Shown: piece by piece, positions 41,068 through 50,069 of the stretch | How the letters are laid out: every line of letters begins with the position of its first letter | Numbering within the stretch: the first letter of the stretch is position 1 | DNA from: Variovorax paradoxus | GTDB lineage: Bacteria > Pseudomonadota > Gammaproteobacteria > Burkholderiales > Burkholderiaceae_C | Assembly: GCF_030811855.1 (NCBI RefSeq) | Contig: NZ_JAUSRN010000002.1 | Coordinates: 186,001-250,000 of the forward strand | Length of the DNA stretch: 64,000 nt | Direction of reading: 5' to 3' | Position numbers and translations under genes: made by a program | Notes under the pieces: generated by a model | What the model was told of the DNA's origin: nothing | Database searches by the model: none | What the model saw: only the letters and a program-made list of their open reading frames with translations

Positions 41068-42741
41068 TCAGGCTGCGAGGGCTTCCTGTGCGTGTTCGAA
41101 CACGAAGTCGCGATAGCCGCCCTGCACTGCCGCGGCGCAATGCTCCCTGTATTTCTGGAATCCGCCCGTGAAGAGCGTGAGCCCCTGGGGCTTGTCCTTC
41201 ACGTTGGCACCGACGTACCAGGTCTTGGCCTTGAGGAGCAGCGAGCGCTGCGAGAGCGCGAAGACGATGTCCATCCACGCCTGTTCTGCCTGCGGCGTCG
41301 GCTCGATGGTCGACAGTCCGTTCTTGTCCATGTGCGTCACGGCGGCCGCGATCCAGTCGACGTCATGCTCGCTGATGCGGATGATGTTGGCGAGCGCGGC
41401 AGGACCGTTCGGCCCGGTGGTCATGAAAAGATTGGGGAAGCCTTCCATCATGAGGCCCAGGTGCGAGCGCGCACCGTCCTTCCACTTGTCGCTCATCGTG
41501 CGCCCGTCCCGCCCGACGATGTCGAAGGCCAGCAGCGCGCCCGTGAGGCCGTCGTAGCCGGTGGCGAAGATGAGCGCGTCGAGTTCGACCTCGCCGGCCT
41601 GCGTCTTCACGCCGCGCTCGGTGATCTCTTCAATGGGGTCCGATGTGCAGTCCTTCAGATGCACGTTCGGCCGGTTGAAGGTCTCGTAGTAACTGCTGTC
41701 CAGGCAGGGCCGGCGCGCGAAGATGGGATACCCGCGCGGCTTCAGCTTCTCGGCCGTCTGCGGATCGTTCACGATCTCGCCGATCTTGCCGCGCACGAAC
41801 TCGGCAACCTGCTCGTTGGCTTCCGCGTTGGTCAGCAGGTCCGCGAAGGTGCCGAGCATGGCCAGGCCGCCGTTCTTCCAGGCGTCTTCAAGGAGCTGCC
41901 GGCGCTGGCTGGGTGTCACGCTGAAGAAGGCGCGCGTGGATTGCGGGCGCACACCGCCCACCGCGCTGTTGCGGGCCGACTCGCGGATGCCGGCATAGTG
42001 GCGCTTGACCTCGGCCACGTAGTCCGGCTCGAGCGCTTCGTTGCGCATTGGCATGGTGAAGCTCGGCGTGCGCTGGAACACGAAGAGCTCGCCGGCCTCC
42101 TTGCCGACTTCCTGGACGATCTGGATGCCGGTCGATCCCGTGCCGATGACACCCACGCGGCGGCCTGCAAAGCTGACGGATTCATGCGGCCACTTGGCGG
42201 CACGCAGCAGCTGGCCCTTGAAGCGGTCGATGCCGGGAATCTCGGGGTCCTTGGGAATCGACAGCGGGCCGGTCGCCATGATGCAGTACGTGGCCTCGTA
42301 CGTGTCGCCGCGATCGGTGGTCACGGTCCACAGCTTGCGCGACTCGTCCCACACTGCGTGGGTCACGCGTGTGCTGAACTGGATGTGCCGGCGCAGGTCG
42401 AGCCGATCGGCCACGAAATTGATGTACCGCAGCAGTTCGGGCTGCGCGGCAAACTGCTCCGACCAGGTCCACTCCTGTTCGATCTCGGGAGAGAACGAAA
42501 AGCTGTAGTCGATGCTCGGCAGGTCGACGCGTGCGCCCGGGTAGCGGTTCCAGTACCAGACACCACCGACATCGCCTCCCGCCTCGAAGCCCTGAACCCG
42601 AAGGCCCATTTCGCGGAAGCGGTACACGGCATACATGCCGCCGAAGCCAGCGCCGACCACGACCACGTCGAGCCGCTGAGCCCCGGTCTGCGGATTCAGT
42701 GGATGGCGGGATGGATGCAGGTTGCGAGGCTCGGTGGTCAT
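41068..42741 (-). CDS. Flavin monooxygenase of the Baeyer-Villiger (cyclohexanone monooxygenase) type
   Basis: A 557-residue class B flavoprotein monooxygenase. FAD binding is VVVVGAGFGGMYAVYRFRE (motif at 30-35), and NADPH binding is GVIGTGSTGIQIVQ (200-205). The GGVWYWNRYPGARVD motif is that of type I Baeyer-Villiger enzymes. The fingerprint usually written F-x-G-x-x-x-H-x-x-x-W reads FKGQLLRAAKWP at 174-185, so the conserved His is Arg180. It should insert oxygen next to a ketone to give an ester or lactone, if active. A candidate operator lies upstream, and an IclR regulator is encoded 143 bp before it. Confidence 0.9.
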   Translation of the reverse strand: MTTEPRNLHPSRHPLNPQTGAQRLDVVVVGAGFGGMYAVYRFREMGLRVQGFEAGGDVGGVWYWNRYPGARVDLPSIDYSFSFSPEIEQEWTWSEQFAAQPELLRYINFVADRLDLRRHIQFSTRVTHAVWDESRKLWTVTTDRGDTYEATYCIMATGPLSIPKDPEIPGIDRFKGQLLRAAKWPHESVSFAGRRVGVIGTGSTGIQIVQEVGKEAGELFVFQRTPSFTMPMRNEALEPDYVAEVKRHYAGIRESARNSAVGGVRPQSTRAFFSVTPSQRRQLLEDAWKNGGLAMLGTFADLLTNAEANEQVAEFVRGKIGEIVNDPQTAEKLKPRGYPIFARRPCLDSSYYETFNRPNVHLKDCTSDPIEEITERGVKTQAGEVELDALIFATGYDGLTGALLAFDIVGRDGRTMSDKWKDGARSHLGLMMEGFPNLFMTTGPNGPAALANIIRISEHDVDWIAAAVTHMDKNGLSTIEPTPQAEQAWMDIVFALSQRSLLLKAKTWYVGANVKDKPQGLTLFTGGFQKYREHCAAAVQGGYRDFVFEHAQEALAA

Positions 42742-42865
42742 GTGTGTGTCTCCTTGTTTGTTGCGGCCGCGGCGGCGCGGACCTCATGCAAGGAAATGAT
42801 GCCCACCACCTGTCAGGTCATCAAGAAAATCACACTTGCGGGAAACAACATCACATCCATGATTT

Positions 42866-42880
42866 TTGCAAGGCTTGCAA
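42866..42880. promoter_or_regulatory. Palindrome upstream of the monooxygenase gene, candidate IclR operator
   Basis: TTGCAAG-G-CTTGCAA is a perfect 7-1-7 palindrome. It lies 125 bases upstream of the monooxygenase start and five bases after the stop of the IclR gene. Confidence 0.5.
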
Positions 42881-42884
42881 GAGC

Positions 42885-43640
42885 CTATGCAGACTGGACT
42901 TCGCTCAGCGGCTGGACGAGCCGCCGCATCAACGCGGTGTAGCGCGCGCGATGCGGGCGCATGCGCTCGATGGTGCCGCCCATGCCCAGCACCGCGATGC
43001 GCCCCTGCACCAGGCAAGGCAGCACCACACCGATGGTGGCGCCGCCAAGCAGCGGCATGTTCTCCATGTAGAGCGACTTGCGCTCGCGCGCGTCGGCCAC
43101 CTGCGGGGCAATGACATCCAGAGCCACGCGGTCTTCCTTGCGCGGCACGGCGATGTTGGCGCGCCGCACGAGGTTCTCGATCTCGGCATCGCAGCGGTCG
43201 GTCAGCAGCAGCCAGCCGACCGCCGAGAGCGTGAGCGGCCGCATGCTTCCCTCGTCGGTGTGAAAGCGCAACTGATGCGTCGACTGGATCACGCGGATGT
43301 ACTGCACGTAGATGTCGTTGAGCATGCAGATCGACACGGTCTCGCCGGTGGCGCTGTGCAGATCGCGCATCACCTCGACGATGCGCCCCTGCCCGAACAG
43401 CGCCTGCGTGACCCAGTCGCCCAGCGAGGCCACGCGCGGCGTCGGGAAGTACACGCGATCGGCGCGGTTGTAATTGAGGTAGCCCAGCGCAATGAGGTTC
43501 TTGAGCAGCACGGTAGTGCTGGACTGCGGATAGCCCAGCGCATCGCTGATCTGCTTGAGCGCCAGAGGCGTGCGCAACTGCGCAAAATACTCCAGCACCT
43601 GCAGCACGCGCGTGGCCGATTTGACTGTTCCGGTGGGCAT
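42885..43640 (-). CDS. IclR-family transcriptional regulator
   Basis: A 251-residue regulator. The winged HTH (TVKSATRVLQVLEYFAQ, then LKQISDALGYPQSSTTVLLKNL) is followed by the IclR effector domain with GETVSICMLND and a C-terminal helix pair RARYTALMRRLVQPL. It lies upstream of the monooxygenase on the same strand, so it is the likely specific regulator of that gene. A pair of short palindromes just upstream of its start suggests autoregulation. Confidence 0.92.
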   Translation of the reverse strand: MPTGTVKSATRVLQVLEYFAQLRTPLALKQISDALGYPQSSTTVLLKNLIALGYLNYNRADRVYFPTPRVASLGDWVTQALFGQGRIVEVMRDLHSATGETVSICMLNDIYVQYIRVIQSTHQLRFHTDEGSMRPLTLSAVGWLLLTDRCDAEIENLVRRANIAVPRKEDRVALDVIAPQVADARERKSLYMENMPLLGGATIGVVLPCLVQGRIAVLGMGGTIERMRPHRARYTALMRRLVQPLSEVQSA

Positions 43641-43658
43641 CCATGTCCTTAGAAATCA

Positions 43659-43687
43659 CGCATGCGATGGTAGTGACCCCGCATGCG
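43659..43687. promoter_or_regulatory. Two CGCATGCG palindromes 21 bases apart before the IclR gene
   Basis: The octamer CGCATGCG occurs at 43659-43666 and 43680-43687, two helical turns apart and 19 bases before the IclR start. This fits two dimers bound on one DNA face. Confidence 0.4.
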
Positions 43688-43717
43688 TTTTCCCTAGCGG
43701 GCGAACCATGAGGCTGG

Positions 43718-44905
43718 CTAGAACGCCACGCGCAGCCCGACGTGGGTGGCGCGGCTGTTGCCGCCGCGGTCCAGGCCCGCCTGCGTGGTGGCGCCGGTCA
43801 CTGCGTAGGACGCGCCGTTGCGGTTGCGCACGCGGCCATGGTCGGCGTACAGGCTGGTGCGCTTGGACAGCGCATAGATGTAGGCAATGCCGAACTGCGT
43901 CGCGTCCCGGTCCAGTGGTCCCTTGTCGTCGACGCGCACCACCTGCGCAAGCACGGTGCTCAAACCGAAAGGCACCGCCACCCCGATCGACGCGCTGCGG
44001 TCGTTCTGCCCGCTGTAGTAGCCCACCAGCGGGAAGCCCGCGAACATGAGGTTGTTGTCCGCTGCCGCGTGGGTGGCCGGTGTGGTTGCGATGCCCGGAT
44101 TGCGAAAGGTCGCGTACGAGCCGAACAGTTTGGCCACACCGAAGTCGTAGGCGGCCGCGGAGTGGAACCAGCGCAAGGTGCTGGCGTCGGTCAGTTGCTT
44201 GTAGGTCGAGTAGCCGATGGCGGCACTCAGCCCATGCCCCACGTAGAACACGGAAGCGGCGGTGCTTGCGCCAGCCTTGAAGCGTGCTGCCGTGCCGCTG
44301 GTGACCGTGGTTTCACCGGGCGAGTAAGACAGCTTGGTGATGAAGCCACCCAGGTTCGGCGACTGGTACCAGATGGTGTTGTTGACCCGTCCCGGCGCGG
44401 GCTGGATCCCTTGAAGATTGCCGCCGCCGCCAAGCCCGAATGCGTCGCCCACCGCCTGGACCTCGGAGCCGATGGCCACCACGGTGCGCCCCAGGCGGAT
44501 CTCGCCCATCGAGCCCGACAGGCCGACGATCGATCCGCGGCCGAACGACTTGGCGCCCGCCCCCTGGTTCTGCCCCAGCGTGCCCGCGTCGGAGTTGAGC
44601 CCCATCTCCAGCAGGAAGTTGGCGCGCAGCCCGTCGCCCAGCTCTTCGCTGCCCTTGAAGCCAAGGCGCGAACCGTTCATGTGGCCGCTGTCCAGGCGCT
44701 TCACGCGTCCCCCGGCATTGGTGGCATATGCCAGGCTGGTGTCGATCAGCCCATAGACCGTCAGGCTGGACGGCGACGCCGCCATGCCTCCGGCGGGCAG
44801 CACGATCTGCCTCAACTCCTCTTTCTGCGCCTGTTGGGCGAATGCGAACGGTGTGCCGCAAAGAATTGCAGTGGCGGCTGCGAATGGCTTGAAGAACGTT
44901 GGCAA
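43718..44905 (-). CDS. Outer membrane porin (Omp32-like, Gram-negative porin family)
   Basis: A 395-residue beta-barrel porin. It begins with a signal peptide (MPTFFKPFAAATAILCGTPF, cleavage near AFA-Q), then SLTVYGLIDTSLAYATN and GSRLGFKGSEELGDGL, typical of betaproteobacterial trimeric porins. The C-terminus ends in Phe (GLRVAF), the outer-membrane signature. No ATG fits; a TTG at 44905 has an AGGAG site seven bases upstream and begins the signal peptide. It is in the catabolic region and probably admits its substrate. Long antisense-coded sequence upstream in frame is not part of it. Confidence 0.88.
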   Translation of the reverse strand: MPTFFKPFAAATAILCGTPFAFAQQAQKEELRQIVLPAGGMAASPSSLTVYGLIDTSLAYATNAGGRVKRLDSGHMNGSRLGFKGSEELGDGLRANFLLEMGLNSDAGTLGQNQGAGAKSFGRGSIVGLSGSMGEIRLGRTVVAIGSEVQAVGDAFGLGGGGNLQGIQPAPGRVNNTIWYQSPNLGGFITKLSYSPGETTVTSGTAARFKAGASTAASVFYVGHGLSAAIGYSTYKQLTDASTLRWFHSAAAYDFGVAKLFGSYATFRNPGIATTPATHAAADNNLMFAGFPLVGYYSGQNDRSASIGVAVPFGLSTVLAQVVRVDDKGPLDRDATQFGIAYIYALSKRTSLYADHGRVRNRNGASYAVTGATTQAGLDRGGNSRATHVGLRVAF

Positions 44906-45090
44906 GATTTGTCTCCTCGTATGGGATTTTTTGAGCGCGGGCCCCGTTGAAGGGAGCCCGGCCGCCTTCAGAAATCGCCTGCAGGCCGGCACGCAGAAAG
45001 CCACCCTCCGGCAAGGCCAGGGGCGGCAATCAGGAAAAAAGCGCGAGGGACTCTTGTCTCTTCGGGCGGGTGCGCAGCGGTGAGTGCCGG

Positions 45091-45642
45091 CTACGGCAGC
45101 GATGCCGTCAGCGCGTACCAGGGGTCGTCGGGAAAGCGGCCACCGTTCGGCTGGCGCACGCCGAAGCGCTCGGCTTCGGTGCCGACCGGCGCCGCCGACT
45201 CGCGGATCCAGTCGTACGCCACGGTGCGGGCGGCCACACGCCATTCGCCCGCGCCGCGCCGCTCGAAACGGTCGATGTAGCGGCCGACGAGAAATGTCTC
45301 GCGCTCCTTGCCTTGCGCGTCTGCGTCGACCTGGAAAGCCTGGAAGTAACTCTCCACCGCCGCCTCGGCGCCGCGCAGCTCGATCGAGATGTTGCCGATC
45401 GTGTGGATCACCCGCCCGCTCTCCTTGAGCTTGGCCAGTGCCCAGTCGATGAAGCCATTGGCGCTCCCGCTGTAGGGGCCATGGCGGTCGGTGGCATCGG
45501 GCCAGTAGGACGAGCGCAGCGCGGCTTCGTCGCAGCGGTCGATGCCGCGGCAATAGCGGTAGAGGCATGCGCGGATGGCCTCGCGCGCGGTCAAGGTTTC
45601 GAGTTGCGCCTCCAGCGCGGCCAGGCGTTCTTCAGATGGCAT
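45091..45642 (-). CDS. NTF2/SnoaL-like protein
   Basis: A 183-residue cone-fold protein. The N-terminal ALEAQLETLTAREAIRACLYRYCRGIDRCD and HTIGNISIELRGAEAAVES fit the SnoaL_4 group, which includes small-subunit-like proteins, dehydratases and isomerases. The start at 45642 follows AAGGAG and overlaps the upstream acyl-CoA synthetase by 11 bases. It is the last gene of a five-gene operon with two acyl-CoA dehydrogenases. The reaction is unknown. Confidence 0.8.
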   Translation of the reverse strand: MPSEERLAALEAQLETLTAREAIRACLYRYCRGIDRCDEAALRSSYWPDATDRHGPYSGSANGFIDWALAKLKESGRVIHTIGNISIELRGAEAAVESYFQAFQVDADAQGKERETFLVGRYIDRFERRGAGEWRVAARTVAYDWIRESAAPVGTEAERFGVRQPNGGRFPDDPWYALTASLP

Positions 45643-47743
45643 GCGAATGCTCCTTCGTTTCCGTTTCACGCAGCACGATCACCGCGTCGAGGCATGCGGC
45701 GCCCTCGGCGCGCACCACGAACGGATTGATGTCGACGCTTTCCAGCTCGTGCGCATGCGCCATGCCGAAGTCGGACAGGCGGCACAGTGCATCGATCAAC
45801 GCAGCCTCGTCGTAGCGCGGCCCGCCGCGCCAGCCGCGCAGCAGCTGCGTCGAGCGCACGCGCTCGATCAGTCCGGCGGCGCGCGACGGCGTCAGCGGCG
45901 CGGACGCGAAGGCCACATCCTTGAACAGCTCGACGGCCGTGCCACCCGAGCCGTACATCACCATCGGCCCGAACGTCGGGTCGCTGTGGATGCCCAGGAT
46001 GACCTCGACACCGCCCTGCAGCATCGGCGCGATCAGCACGCCCTCCAGGCGCGCGTCGGGTCGCGCCTTGCCGGCGCGCGCCATCAGCGATGCGTATGCC
46101 ACCTCGACCGCCGTGGCGTCCTGCAGGCCGAGCACGACGCCGCCGACCTCGGTCTTGTGGGGAATATCGGGCGAGACGATCTTGGCGACCACCGGGAAGC
46201 CCAGGGCCCGCGCAGCAGCCGCCGCTTCGGCGGCGCTGCGGCACAGGCGCTCCGGCGGCACGGGCAGGCCGGCTTGCGCCAGCGCGCGCTTGGCACCGTC
46301 CTCGGTCGACACGTCGCCGCGCAGCGGTGCGGCGGCCACCTGCTGCACCGGCTTGTAGAGGGCCTGCCGTCGCGCGCGGATGTGCGCCAGCGCGGCCAGC
46401 GCACGCACCGCGCGCGAGGGGTCCTCGAAAACCGGAATGCCGTGCTGTTCGAGCGCCAGGTTGACCTCGGGCTTCGACAGCATCACCAGCACCATGAGCC
46501 GGTCCGGATGCCGCTGGCGCTGCGCGATCAGTTCGGCCTGCGTCGAGGCGAAGCGCTCGGGGGACAGGCCCACGTGCGCCAGGTAGGCGAACACGGTGCC
46601 GTAGTCCGCGTGGTCCAGCATGATGCCCACGGTGCGCGACACGCCGCTTGCAACCGATGTGACCTGCGCCGTCATGTCCAGCGGATTGCTCGCCACCGCG
46701 AACGGCAGCAGCTCGAGCACCGCACGGCGCGCAGCCTCGGGCAGCGACGGCAACGACATGCCGCGCCCACCGCCGTCGTCGGCCATCAGCACGCCGATGC
46801 CGCCGGAGCCGGTGACGATGCCCATGTCGGCGTTGTGCGGCAGCGTGTTCGCCACCGAGAACACGTAGGCGATATCGAGCATCTCCTCGAGCGATTCGGG
46901 CCGCCAGGCGCCGCACTCCGCAAAGACGGTGTCGTAAACCGCATCGTTGCCGGCCAACGAGCCGGTGTGCGTCGAGGCTGCGGCGGCGCCGACCTCGGTG
47001 CGCCCCACTTTCATGATGAGCACGGGCTTGCCGGCGGCGGCGGCCTTCAGCAGCGCGCGCCGCAGACGCTCGCCGTCGCGGCAGGACTCCAGCGCGGCGC
47101 AGATGACGCGCGTGCCGGCATCGTCCACGAGATAGTCGATGCACTCGGCCACGTCGACGTCGCCTTCGTTGCCGGTCGCGATGATCTTGCTGAAGCCCAG
47201 CCCCCGCAGGGATGCCATGCCATAGGCGGCGGAGCCGAAGGCGCCGCTTTGCGTGGCGAGCGCGATGGGTCCGGCCTTGGGCTTCAGGCCATTCAGCGCG
47301 GTGGAGAAGGTCGAAAAGAAGCGTGTGGGCACGTTGAGCAGGCCCAGCGAGTTGGGCCCCACCATGCGCACGCCGGCATCGCGGCACATCTGCACCAGGC
47401 GGTCCTGCAGCCCCCGGCCGGCGTCGTCGATCTCGGCGAAGCCGGCGGTCAGCACCTGGATCGCCTTCACTCCCTTGCGGATGCTGTCGCGCACCGCCGC
47501 TTCCACGCCAGCCACAGGCACGGCAATGACGGCCTGGTCGACCGGGTGCGGAATGTCCAGGACGCTGGCGAAGGCGGGCAGGCCCTGGATGGTGTCGCCG
47601 CTCTTGTTGACCGGATAGAGCGGCGCCTCGAAGCCGCCTTCGAGCATGAAGCGCAGCGGCCGTCCGCCGATGCGCTCGGGATCGGACGAGGCGCCGATCA
47701 ACGCCACCGACGAAGGATGAAAAAGCGAATCAAGCGAATGCAC
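45632..47743 (-). CDS. NDP-forming acyl-CoA synthetase (acetate-CoA ligase family)
   Basis: A 703-residue fusion of the two ADP-forming acyl-CoA synthetase parts. The CoA-binding start is SLDSLFHPSSVALIGASSDP, the phospho-His region is STHTGSLAGNDAVYD, and the C-terminal ATP-grasp includes FPVVAKIVSPDIPHKTEVGG and ELESVDINPFVV. Such enzymes interconvert acyl-CoA and acid with ADP/ATP. The GTG at 47743 is chosen as it follows GAGGAG by six bases; an ATG at 47770 overlaps the upstream gene. In this operon it may activate a branched or short acid, or recover ATP. Confidence 0.88.
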   Translation of the reverse strand: MHSLDSLFHPSSVALIGASSDPERIGGRPLRFMLEGGFEAPLYPVNKSGDTIQGLPAFASVLDIPHPVDQAVIAVPVAGVEAAVRDSIRKGVKAIQVLTAGFAEIDDAGRGLQDRLVQMCRDAGVRMVGPNSLGLLNVPTRFFSTFSTALNGLKPKAGPIALATQSGAFGSAAYGMASLRGLGFSKIIATGNEGDVDVAECIDYLVDDAGTRVICAALESCRDGERLRRALLKAAAAGKPVLIMKVGRTEVGAAAASTHTGSLAGNDAVYDTVFAECGAWRPESLEEMLDIAYVFSVANTLPHNADMGIVTGSGGIGVLMADDGGGRGMSLPSLPEAARRAVLELLPFAVASNPLDMTAQVTSVASGVSRTVGIMLDHADYGTVFAYLAHVGLSPERFASTQAELIAQRQRHPDRLMVLVMLSKPEVNLALEQHGIPVFEDPSRAVRALAALAHIRARRQALYKPVQQVAAAPLRGDVSTEDGAKRALAQAGLPVPPERLCRSAAEAAAAARALGFPVVAKIVSPDIPHKTEVGGVVLGLQDATAVEVAYASLMARAGKARPDARLEGVLIAPMLQGGVEVILGIHSDPTFGPMVMYGSGGTAVELFKDVAFASAPLTPSRAAGLIERVRSTQLLRGWRGGPRYDEAALIDALCRLSDFGMAHAHELESVDINPFVVRAEGAACLDAVIVLRETETKEHSHAI

Positions 47744-47753
47744 CACAGGCTCC

Positions 47754-48869
47754 TCAATGCAGCACGGCATCGGCGGCGAGCCGGTCGAGCTGGCTGAAAC
47801 GATCGCCCCACTGCTGGCTGCAGGCCAGGGCGTGCATGGCCAGGCGTGCCGCAGGCAGTTCGCGCGACATGCCGATGCCGCCGTGCAACTGGATGGCCGT
47901 CTCCGCGATCTGGCGGCCGGTGACGGCCAGGTACAACTTCACGAGCGCAAGTTCGCGGCACACCTCGCGCCCCGGCAGCGCCCCGCGCAAGCTGTCCAGC
48001 ACCTGCACCTGCTGGCGCACCATGCCGCGCACATTCTCGTAGGCCACGTACATCTCCACCACCTTGTGGCGCAAGGCCTGGAAGGTGGCTAGCGCCACGC
48101 CGAACTGCTCGCGCATGCTCAGGTACTCGATGGTCTGCTCGATCATGGCGCCGATGGCACCGACCATCTGCGCGCACGACATTAGCGCACCCACCGCATT
48201 GGCATGTTCCACCAGCGGGCGGACCATGTCGCCGTGCAGCAGCACGGCGGCCTCGGGCAGTGCGAGCCCCGCGACGTCGATGTCCGCGGTATGGCGTGCA
48301 TCGATGCCCATGTAGCGGCGCGCGGACCCAGTCAACTCGGCCAGCGCGGCGCGCGGCAACAGGACCAGCGCATCCTTGCCACCCAGCACGGCCAGCGCGA
48401 GAAGGTGCGTCACCGGCTCGGTCAGGTCGGCGCCGCGAAGGCAGCCGTCGAACACCACGCGCCCGCCCTCCAGGCGCGCCGTGGGTGCGGGCTCGTCGAG
48501 TGCCAGCACCGGACAGACCGAGGCCTCGCCGCTTGCAATCTCGCCCAGCAGCGCATCGGCAGCGGGGTTGCCAGCGATGCGCGACAGCAAGGTCGGCGCC
48601 ACGGCGCAGCGTTCGACCAGCGGTGCGGCCAGCGCATGGCGGCCGGCCGCCTCGGCAATGGCCGCGATGTCGCCCAGCGAAGCTCCGGCGCCGCCCCTCG
48701 CCTCGGCCACCAGCACGGCTTGCCAGCCCAGGTCCAGGAACTGGCGCCAGGCCGCGCCCGCCGCGCGGGCATCGGAGTCGGCACCGGCCTTGGCGGCCGC
48801 GGAAGAAGCGACGCGCAGCGTCGTGTCGTAGAGGTCGCCGGGGAACATCGGCTCTGCATGGAATGGCAT
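47754..48869 (-). CDS. Acyl-CoA dehydrogenase, smaller partner
   Basis: A 371-residue flavoprotein of the acyl-CoA dehydrogenase family with diverged N-terminal half. The C-terminal domain has REQFGVALATFQALRHKVVE, YENVRGMVRQQV and TAIQLHGGIGMSRELPAARL, which bind FAD. It starts four bases after the larger dehydrogenase gene. Adjacent pairs of this type often form heteromeric enzymes acting on unusual (cyclic, steroid or dicarboxyl) acyl-CoAs, which is likely here. Confidence 0.86.
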   Translation of the reverse strand: MPFHAEPMFPGDLYDTTLRVASSAAAKAGADSDARAAGAAWRQFLDLGWQAVLVAEARGGAGASLGDIAAIAEAAGRHALAAPLVERCAVAPTLLSRIAGNPAADALLGEIASGEASVCPVLALDEPAPTARLEGGRVVFDGCLRGADLTEPVTHLLALAVLGGKDALVLLPRAALAELTGSARRYMGIDARHTADIDVAGLALPEAAVLLHGDMVRPLVEHANAVGALMSCAQMVGAIGAMIEQTIEYLSMREQFGVALATFQALRHKVVEMYVAYENVRGMVRQQVQVLDSLRGALPGREVCRELALVKLYLAVTGRQIAETAIQLHGGIGMSRELPAARLAMHALACSQQWGDRFSQLDRLAADAVLH

Positions 48870-48873
48870 AGGT

Positions 48874-50058
48874 TCAGGCTCCGAACAGGTCGCGCGCGAT
48901 GACGTTCTTTTGAACTTCGCTGGTGCCGCCGGCAATGGTGCGCGAACGGTAGAAAAGATAGGTGTGCACGAGCTCGCGCTCCAGGTCCACGTCCTGCTCG
49001 GCATCGACGCCGGTGGACGCCACCAGCCGTGCCGCATGCGCCGGTCCCGCGATGTCGAGCGCGATGCCGATGATCTGCTGCGACAGCTCGGAACAGAAGA
49101 GCTTGAGTGCCGACGACTTGGACGCCGCCAGCGTGCCCTGCATCTCCTCCTGAATGGCGCTCAACAGCATCTCGCGCGCGCCCTTCACGCCGGCCTGGGC
49201 CAGGTAGAGGCGCTCCAGCAGCACATGGAAGCTGGGCGAGGCGGCGGGATCGGCGCCGCGCCGAGCCATCAAGAGCTCCTCGACCTGCTCGGCGAGCCGG
49301 GCAAGGCGGGGCACGGTCGCGGGCGAGAGGCGCTCGCGGTCGAGCAGGAACTTGGCGCATTTCCAGCCCTCGCCTTCGGCGCCGACCAGGTTTTCGCACG
49401 GCACGCGCACGTCGTTGAGGAACACCTCGTTGACGTGGTGCCAGTGGTCGATGGTGGGAATCGGGCGCACCTCGATGCCAGGCGTGTTCATCGGCACCAG
49501 CAGCAGCGAGATGCCGGCCTGCTTGCGCCCTTCGCTCGACGTGCGCACCAGCGTGTACATCATGTCGGCCTCCTGCGCGTGCGAGGTCCAGATCTTCTGG
49601 CCGTTGAGCACGTAGTGATCGCCATCGCGCCGTGCCGATGTCTTGAGCGAAGCCAGGTCGGAACCGGCACCGGGCTCCGAGTAGCCTTGGCACCACCACT
49701 CGCTGCCGTCCAGTATGCGCGGCAGGAAGCGCTCCTTCTGCGCCTCGGTGCCGAAGTGCAGGATCACCGGGCCGATGTGGCCCAGGCCGTGGTGGTACTG
49801 CGGCGGGCAATCGGCCTGCGCGGTGATCTCCTCGAACAGGTAGCGCTGCTGCAGATCCCAGCCCGTGCCACCGTGGGCCACCGGCCAGTTGGGCGCGGCC
49901 CAGCCGCGGGCGAAGAGCTTCTCCTGCCAGATGCGGTACTCGTTGCGCGTGATCTTGCGATTGCTGCGCACGAAGCGCTTGAGGTCTTCCGGGCACTGCT
50001 CGGCGGCGAACTGGCGCAGTTCCTCGCGGAACGCGGCGTAGGGGTCGATTGATGTCAT
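48874..50058 (-). CDS. Acyl-CoA dehydrogenase, larger partner
   Basis: A 394-residue acyl-CoA dehydrogenase. It has GHIGPVILHFGTEAQKERFLP, the FAD/substrate motif QGYSEPGAGSDLASLKTSA, and the C-terminal FYRSRTIAGGTSEVQKNVIA. The position often holding catalytic Glu in the EGT motif reads GGT, as in many pimeloyl-CoA or FadE-like subunits. It desaturates an acyl-CoA, probably together with the smaller partner. It lies 11 bases after the Bug protein gene on the same transcript. Confidence 0.9.
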   Translation of the reverse strand: MTSIDPYAAFREELRQFAAEQCPEDLKRFVRSNRKITRNEYRIWQEKLFARGWAAPNWPVAHGGTGWDLQQRYLFEEITAQADCPPQYHHGLGHIGPVILHFGTEAQKERFLPRILDGSEWWCQGYSEPGAGSDLASLKTSARRDGDHYVLNGQKIWTSHAQEADMMYTLVRTSSEGRKQAGISLLLVPMNTPGIEVRPIPTIDHWHHVNEVFLNDVRVPCENLVGAEGEGWKCAKFLLDRERLSPATVPRLARLAEQVEELLMARRGADPAASPSFHVLLERLYLAQAGVKGAREMLLSAIQEEMQGTLAASKSSALKLFCSELSQQIIGIALDIAGPAHAARLVASTGVDAEQDVDLERELVHTYLFYRSRTIAGGTSEVQKNVIARDLFGA

Positions 50059-50069
50059 CGGCGTCTTCC

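Noticed and set aside
44906..45568. In-frame extension upstream of the porin
   Set aside because: It is antisense to the NTF2-like gene; the porin signal peptide begins at the TTG at 44905.
45575..47797. Long open frame of about 740 codons on the plus strand
   Set aside because: It is the antisense shadow of the acyl-CoA synthetase and NTF2 genes, rich in His, Arg and Gln with no domain; such shadows are common at high GC.
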